In this document: positions 59,498-64,000 of the stretch, in pieces
Layout: every line of letters starts with the position of its first letter
Position numbering within the stretch: position 1 is the stretch's first letter
Source of the DNA: Paenibacillus sp. FSL H8-0537
GTDB lineage: Bacteria > Bacillota > Bacilli > Paenibacillales > Paenibacillaceae
NCBI RefSeq assembly: GCF_038051995.1
Contig: NZ_CP150290.1
Coordinates: 187,001-251,000, forward strand
Direction of reading: 5' to 3'
DNA: 64,000 nucleotides
Notes under the pieces: model-generated
Database searches by the model: none
The model's input: only the letters and a program-made list of their open reading frames with translations
What the model was told of the DNA's origin: nothing
Program-made: the position numbers and the translations under genes

Positions 59498-60811
59498 ATG
59501 AGTGGCAGCGCACTGGGAACGGTAAAAGAGCGGGAAGCGCTTATTTCGTCGCTTGCTGAAGATTTGGAACAGCTGCTGGTATGGTTGTCTGGTTATGGAA
59601 GGCAGGAAGGCGGCGGAGTGACGCGGCTGTTGTATTCTGAAGCATGGAAGGAAGCGCAGCTGGCGCTTGCTGAACGAATGCGTATGAGCGGGCTTATGCC
59701 TTCCTTCGATCGGGTGGGCAACTTGTATGGCAGGCTGGAGGGGGCGGAAGTCGCCCTTCCCTCTATCCTGACTGGCTCTCATGTCGATACAGTCAAAAAC
59801 GGCGGCCTATACGATGGCGCGTTTGGCATAGCGGCAGGGATTATAGCGCTGGATTATTTGAAAAAGCATTATGGAGCGCCTAGGCGCAGCCTGGAGGTTG
59901 TATCCTTTTGTGAAGAGGAAGGCAGCCGTTTTCCCATCGCTTATTGGGGCTCTGGCAGTGTGACGGGCCGCTTTAAGCTGGAGGATGCGGAAAGCGTAGC
60001 CGATACGGATGGTGTGCGGCTGGAGGATGCCATGCGGCAGGCGGGCTTCGGTGCTGAGGGAAGTGCTGCGGGCAAAGGCGTGGATGGGCCGAGCGAAGCT
60101 GAACGGCGCGACATTGCGGCTTTCGTGGAAATTCACGTGGAGCAGGGAATTGTGCTGGAGCGCGAGCAATTGCAAATCGGAGTGGTTGAGGCGATTGTAG
60201 GCCAGCAGCGCTATACGGTAACGGTGACGGGCGAAGCCAACCATGCGGGAACGACGCCAATGGTTTGGCGCAAGGATGCCATGCGCGGAGCTAGCAAAAT
60301 GATTGATTGGCTGCTGGATGCCGCTGCTCAGCAAGGGGCTCCGCTCGTGGCGACAACAGGCTATATGGAGGTTCGGCCAAATGTAACGAATGTCATACCG
60401 CGGGAAGTATCCTTTACCGTTGATGTACGGCATACGGATGAACGGGCTCTGGCGTTATTTTGCGGCCAATTTCATGAGCGCTTTGGCGAAATCGCTGCCT
60501 CCCTGGGGCTTGAGCTGCATATTAAGCATTGGATGAATACGGCTCCGGTCGGTATGGATGAACAGCTGACTAGGCAGGTGGAGCAAATTTGCGAGCGAAA
60601 TGGCATTGCTCACCGCCGCATGGTCAGCGGAGCGGGGCATGATGTGCAGGAGCTGCAAAGCATTTGCCCTTCAGCAATGATTTTTGTTCCAAGCCGTGAT
60701 GGAGTTAGCCATTCGCCGCTTGAGCATACCGATTCGCTGCAGCTTGCAGAAGGGACGGCCGTGCTGATAGAGCTTTTATACCAACTTGCCTATGGAGAGG
60801 GTTCCCTATGA
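59498..60811 (+). CDS. allC: Allantoate amidohydrolase/deiminase (M20 family)
   Basis: A 437-residue M20-type binuclear metallohydrolase of the AllC/N-carbamoyl-amino-acid amidohydrolase group. Metal ligands lie in GSHVDTVKNGGLYDGAFG, CEEEGSRFP and VEIHVEQG, and a substrate His in NHAGTTPM. The dimerisation domain is inserted in the middle. It likely converts allantoate to ureidoglycine plus ammonia and carbon dioxide. The adjacent PucR regulator and PucG transaminase favour AllC over hydantoinase-type relatives. ATG 59498 has AAGGAGG seven bases upstream. Overlaps pucG by four bases. Confidence 0.88.
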   Translation: MSGSALGTVKEREALISSLAEDLEQLLVWLSGYGRQEGGGVTRLLYSEAWKEAQLALAERMRMSGLMPSFDRVGNLYGRLEGAEVALPSILTGSHVDTVKNGGLYDGAFGIAAGIIALDYLKKHYGAPRRSLEVVSFCEEEGSRFPIAYWGSGSVTGRFKLEDAESVADTDGVRLEDAMRQAGFGAEGSAAGKGVDGPSEAERRDIAAFVEIHVEQGIVLEREQLQIGVVEAIVGQQRYTVTVTGEANHAGTTPMVWRKDAMRGASKMIDWLLDAAAQQGAPLVATTGYMEVRPNVTNVIPREVSFTVDVRHTDERALALFCGQFHERFGEIAASLGLELHIKHWMNTAPVGMDEQLTRQVEQICERNGIAHRRMVSGAGHDVQELQSICPSAMIFVPSRDGVSHSPLEHTDSLQLAEGTAVLIELLYQLAYGEGSL

Positions 60812-62058
60812 AAAAATATAAAGATTTATCCCCTACGCCGCGTACGATTATGACTCCGGGTCCGGTAGAGGTTGACCCGCGTGTGCTTCGCGCGATGTCT
60901 TATCCGATTTTGGGGCAGTTTGACCCCGAATTTACAGGTCTGATGAATGAAACGATGGGCATGCTTCGCGAGCTGTTCCAGACGGAAAATGAGTGGGCGT
61001 TCCCGATCGATGGCACATCGCGCTCCGGGCTGGAAGCGGTGCTGACGAGCGTCATTGAGCCGGGCATGAAGGTGCTGATTCCGATCTATGGCCGCTTCGG
61101 TCATCTGCTTGCGGAAATTTCCGAGCGCTGTGGGGCAAATCTAGTGATCTTGGAGCAGGAGTGGGGTCAGGTGTTTGACCCTGATGAGGTCATTAGAGCG
61201 ATTAAACGCGAGCAGCCTGCTGTCGTGGCGTTGGTGCATGGCGAAACGTCGACGGGGCGCATACAGCCGCTGGCAGAAATCGGCCGAGCGTGCCGGGAGC
61301 TGGATGTGCTGTTCATTGTAGATGCGGTTGCGACGATTGGCGGTGTTCCGGTCGAGACGGACAACTGGTGTATCGACGCTGTCATTGGCGGAACGCAGAA
61401 ATGCTTGTCCGTCCCTTCGGGCATGGCGCCAATTACGTATAACAGCCGAATGGAGCGGCATATCATGCAGCGCAAGCGTATTGAACGCGGGCTGCGTGAT
61501 CCGGGCGAACCGCTGCCCCAGCTGGGCCGGACGATTCGGAGCAACTATTTTGACCTCAGCCAGCTTCAGGATTATTGGAGTGCAGCGCGGCTGAATCATC
61601 ACACGGAAGCGACATCGATGCTGTATGCGCTGCGCGAAGGGCTGCGGATTTTGCTGGAGGAGGGGCTGGAGGCGCGTTTTGCCCGCCATCTGCTTAATGA
61701 GCGTGCGCTCGTCTCCGGCATTGAGGGGATGGGACTGGAGCTTTATGGCAATCCGGCATGCAAGCTGCCTGTTGTCACCTGCGTCGTTATTCCGGACGGC
61801 GTGGATGGTGAAGCAGTCCGAGCGATGCTGCTGGAGCAGTTCAGTATTGAAATTGCCAGCTCATTCGGTGTATTGAAGGGGAAAATATGGCGGATTGGCA
61901 CGATGGGCTATAGCTGCCGCAAGCAAAATGTGCTGCAGGTTCTCGGCGCGCTAGAAGCTGTCTTGACCTATTATGGTGTGGACGTTGCTAAAGGTGCTGC
62001 TGTGCAGAAGGCACTCGCTGTCTATCGGGAAGCGGAAGCTGGCAGCAGCTTGCATTAA
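60808..62058 (+). CDS. pucG: (S)-ureidoglycine-glyoxylate aminotransferase
   Basis: A 416-residue class V aminotransferase matching B. subtilis PucG in length and start (TPRTIMTPGPVEVDPRVLRAM). The PLP lysine is in GGTQKCLSVPSG, and the aspartate contacting the cofactor in FIVDAVATIGGVP. It transfers the amino group of ureidoglycine to glyoxylate, forming oxalurate and glycine. AUGA overlap with allC couples translation; the two enzymes act in sequence. Confidence 0.92.
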   Translation: MKKYKDLSPTPRTIMTPGPVEVDPRVLRAMSYPILGQFDPEFTGLMNETMGMLRELFQTENEWAFPIDGTSRSGLEAVLTSVIEPGMKVLIPIYGRFGHLLAEISERCGANLVILEQEWGQVFDPDEVIRAIKREQPAVVALVHGETSTGRIQPLAEIGRACRELDVLFIVDAVATIGGVPVETDNWCIDAVIGGTQKCLSVPSGMAPITYNSRMERHIMQRKRIERGLRDPGEPLPQLGRTIRSNYFDLSQLQDYWSAARLNHHTEATSMLYALREGLRILLEEGLEARFARHLLNERALVSGIEGMGLELYGNPACKLPVVTCVVIPDGVDGEAVRAMLLEQFSIEIASSFGVLKGKIWRIGTMGYSCRKQNVLQVLGALEAVLTYYGVDVAKGAAVQKALAVYREAEAGSSLH

Positions 62059-62171
62059 GTCGTCCAGTGGGTGCCTGCTGAGCTGGGAGAGCATTTGTCC
62101 CGTTGGGGGCAGGGGCTCCTGCCCTCCTGCCCGTGTAATAGCAATCGCTTGGCATAGTGAATAGAGTAGGA

Positions 62172-62198
62172 GTCCGCCCATTGTGGCGGGCTTTTTTC
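62172..62198 (+). terminator. Terminator after allC-pucG
   Basis: A 7-bp stem GTCCGCC/GGCGGGC (one G-U), loop CATTGT, then TTTTTT. The remaining 62199-62452 gap is AT-rich toward its end; a TATAAT near 62391 may be the -10 of the symporter gene. Confidence 0.75.
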
Positions 62199-62452
62199 TA
62201 TTTGATCGTGTTAGCGAGTTTTTACTGCCTGGACAGTATGAATCTGGTTGCGTTTGTGCTGAGGCTAATGGGCAAGTGGGGGAGGTTTGTTGAAGGTTTG
62301 TTATAAAATGTGGTGTTATCTAACATGACTAAAAACGAGGCATTCTTTTTGGTTACTATAGACAATGTAAAAAATCTGCATTCCCCTTATAATGATGTTA
62401 GTAAATAGTACTTAATAAGTTATGAAACATAACATAATAGGGGGATTAAAGG

Positions 62453-63778
62453 ATGGAACAAACTAAAAAATCGCGTCAGCCATTTTACAAAGGACTATTT
62501 TTTCAAATTATGCTGTCAATTGTGGCAGGTATTGCGGTTGGATACTTGTGGCCTACGTTCGGCGTAGCCCTGAAGCCTGTCGGGGACGGCTTTATCCGCC
62601 TTATTAAAATGGTCATTGCGCCGCTCGTTTTCGTCGTTGTTGTGCTGGGCATTGCCAAGGTGGGCAACATTAAGACGGTAGGGCGGATCGGCGGGAAGAC
62701 GCTGCTTTATTTTGAAGTGATCACGACGCTTGCACTCATTATCGGGATGGTCATTGCGAATCTAATGAATCCCGGCGCTGGCATGAACATTGATCCGGCA
62801 ACGCTATCGACGGACGGGGTTGAGCAGGCGACGAAAAACGGTCATTTGCCTAGCGGCTCGGAGTTTTTCCTCAACATTATCCCAGAGAGTGCTGTAGCGG
62901 CATTTTCAACGAATACAATGCTGCAGGTATTGCTGGTTTCCTGCTTCGTGGGTTTTGCCATTGTTCATATCGGCGGCCGTACGTCTGAGGTTCTAGTCGA
63001 TTTTCTGGATCATGTAAGCAAAGTTATCTTTCAAATTATGGGCTATATTATGAAGCTTACGGCAATAGCTACATTTGGTGCGATGGCCTTTATGGTCAGC
63101 CAATATGGCGTTCAGACGCTGATGGCATTCGGCAAGCTTTTCCTTGCCATGACGGTCGCGTGTGTGCTGTTCCTGCTCCTGCTGGCTGTTGTCATGCGAG
63201 TGTTCGTGGGCATTAGCCTATGGAAGCTGATCATGCTGGTGCGGGAGGAAATCGTATTTGCCTTTGCCACAGGCTCGACGGAGGCGGTTATGCCGCAGCT
63301 CATGAACAAATTTGAAAAAGCGGGCTGTGACCGCGCTGTAGTCGGACTAGTTGTGCCGACAGGCTATTCGTTTAATTTGGATGGCGCCTCCATCTATCTT
63401 TCGCTTGCTGTAGTGTTTTTGGCGCAGGCGACAGGTGTAGATCTCGGTTTGAAGGAGCAACTGGTGCTGCTTGGCGTGTTATTGCTTACCTCGAAAGGGA
63501 TGGCGGGCATTCCGGGCTCGGCATTTGTCGCCTTATCCGCTACTGCGGCAAGCACAGGCTCTATATCGATGGCTGCGGTTGCGCTCATGCTGGCGCCTGA
63601 CCGCATTATGGGCAACTTCCGGACGACGGTCAACATTATTGGCTATTCGGTCGCGACGTTTGTAATTGCCCGCTGGGAGGGGCTGCTCGATAAGGGGCTT
63701 GCGCAGCAGGCCATGCAGCGCAAGGCGGTGGCTGAGGCTCCGGGTGTGGTTGAGAAAGCGCCGGTTGTCAGCAAATAA
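62453..63778 (+). CDS. dctA: Dicarboxylate/amino acid:cation symporter (DctA/GltP family)
   Basis: A 441-residue transporter of the DAACS family with eight helices and two hairpins. Motifs: FIRLIKMVIAPLVFVVVVLG, FAFATGSTEAVMPQL (hairpin 1, replacing the Ser-rich motif), TGYSFNLDGASIYLSLAVVFLAQA (helix 7, cation and substrate site) and GIPGSAFVALSA (hairpin 2). Substrates of the group are succinate, fumarate, malate or glutamate/aspartate; the exact one is uncertain. AGGGGG precedes the ATG. It may supply C4 acids, but no link to the ureide genes is shown. Confidence 0.9.
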   Translation: MEQTKKSRQPFYKGLFFQIMLSIVAGIAVGYLWPTFGVALKPVGDGFIRLIKMVIAPLVFVVVVLGIAKVGNIKTVGRIGGKTLLYFEVITTLALIIGMVIANLMNPGAGMNIDPATLSTDGVEQATKNGHLPSGSEFFLNIIPESAVAAFSTNTMLQVLLVSCFVGFAIVHIGGRTSEVLVDFLDHVSKVIFQIMGYIMKLTAIATFGAMAFMVSQYGVQTLMAFGKLFLAMTVACVLFLLLLAVVMRVFVGISLWKLIMLVREEIVFAFATGSTEAVMPQLMNKFEKAGCDRAVVGLVVPTGYSFNLDGASIYLSLAVVFLAQATGVDLGLKEQLVLLGVLLLTSKGMAGIPGSAFVALSATAASTGSISMAAVALMLAPDRIMGNFRTTVNIIGYSVATFVIARWEGLLDKGLAQQAMQRKAVAEAPGVVEKAPVVSK

Positions 63779-63869
63779 ACGATTGAGGCTGCGGGGCTGT
63801 TTATGCATGGATAAGTGAGGCCTGGGTGGCAATTGGAGGGGGAAGCGGAGAAGCTATGCTTGCCCCAGC

Positions 63870-64000
63870 TCAGGGTCCGAAAAAAAGCACGGCGAGCGGT
63901 GAAAACATAAAAATATACCAGCTGAGCAGCAGAAAGTTGACCGTTGCGATAGCTGCGCACCAACTAGATTGTTTCCTAGCCTGGAATGGGCCGAATAAGC
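63870..64000 (-). CDS. C-terminal fragment of a membrane protein (continues beyond window)
   Basis: A minus-strand frame enters from the right edge and ends at TGA 63872-63870. Its 43 codons read like a membrane-protein C-terminus: basic residues, then one hydrophobic helix (AIATVNFLLLSWYIFMFSPL) and a short tail. No upstream sequence is available to name it. Convergent with the symporter. Confidence 0.4.
   Translation of the reverse strand, partial: LFGPFQARKQSSWCAAIATVNFLLLSWYIFMFSPLAVLFFGP

Overview
The window looks like chromosomal DNA of a Paenibacillus or close relative (endospore-forming Firmicute, GC near 50%). This rests on an SLH-domain surface protein, a Spo0E-family phosphatase, a c-di-AMP riboswitch ahead of an NlpC/P60 hydrolase, a qox quinol oxidase operon, a speE-speB pair, AGGAGG-type ribosome sites and many GTG/TTG starts. 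One stretch (about 31.9-34.25 kb) is clearly more AT-rich than its flanks and looks acquired. There is one tRNA gene, no rRNA, and no recognisable IS element, prophage or CRISPR array.

Layout. 0-8 kb: the 3' part of a giant S-layer-anchored protein, then a two-component system pairing a 7TMR-DISM/LytS-like kinase with a receiver-SARP response regulator. 8-13 kb: tRNA-Arg(CCU), a degenerate ROK regulator divergent from a split chromate transporter, a soluble chemoreceptor, a Spo0E-like protein and tadA. 13-18 kb: a PAS sensor kinase behind a DnaA-box cluster, rluF, and a MarR regulator beside an old-yellow-enzyme reductase. 18-25 kb: motAB, a YkuI-type EAL protein and a MocR regulator with a PatA-like aminotransferase. 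25-32 kb: GNAT acetyltransferase, photolyase, NlpC/P60 hydrolase with riboswitch, membrane protein, M1 metallopeptidase, YwhD. 32-34 kb: an AbiE-like toxin-antitoxin pair in convergent orientation. 34-37.4 kb: an ECF sigma / anti-sigma / membrane-protein operon. 37.4-47 kb: an esterase, a sugar ABC importer, a GH94 phosphorylase resembling 1,2-beta-oligoglucan phosphorylase, four LacI-type operators and a LacI regulator. 47-55 kb: lipoprotein cyclophilin, qoxABCD, a small membrane protein and a class A PBP. 55-64 kb: speE-speB, a guanylate-kinase-like protein, PucR with allC-pucG (allantoate/ureide catabolism), and a dicarboxylate symporter.

How genes work together. The ABC importer, GH94 enzyme, operators and LacI regulator read as one unit for uptake and phosphorolysis of a beta-glucan oligosaccharide; the missing ATPase would be a shared MsmX-type subunit. 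AllC and PucG release ammonia and amino groups from ureides under PucR. The 34-37 kb operon looks like an envelope-sensing sigma module.

Most unusual signals: (1) two tandem promoter-operator modules, each with a 28-bp perfect palindrome starting at the -10 box, ahead of an AbiEi-like antitoxin whose AbiEii-like partner is convergent and frameshifted in a poly-A run; (2) a dispersed structured repeat family of about 100 bp, present singly, as a pair, in a 5' leader, and as a 98-bp-period array before the LacI gene; (3) an ECF sigma gene whose only well-placed start is AUU; (4) a DnaA-box cluster in the promoter region of a sensor kinase; (5) a six-codon ORF with an ideal ribosome site just upstream of the c-di-AMP riboswitch.
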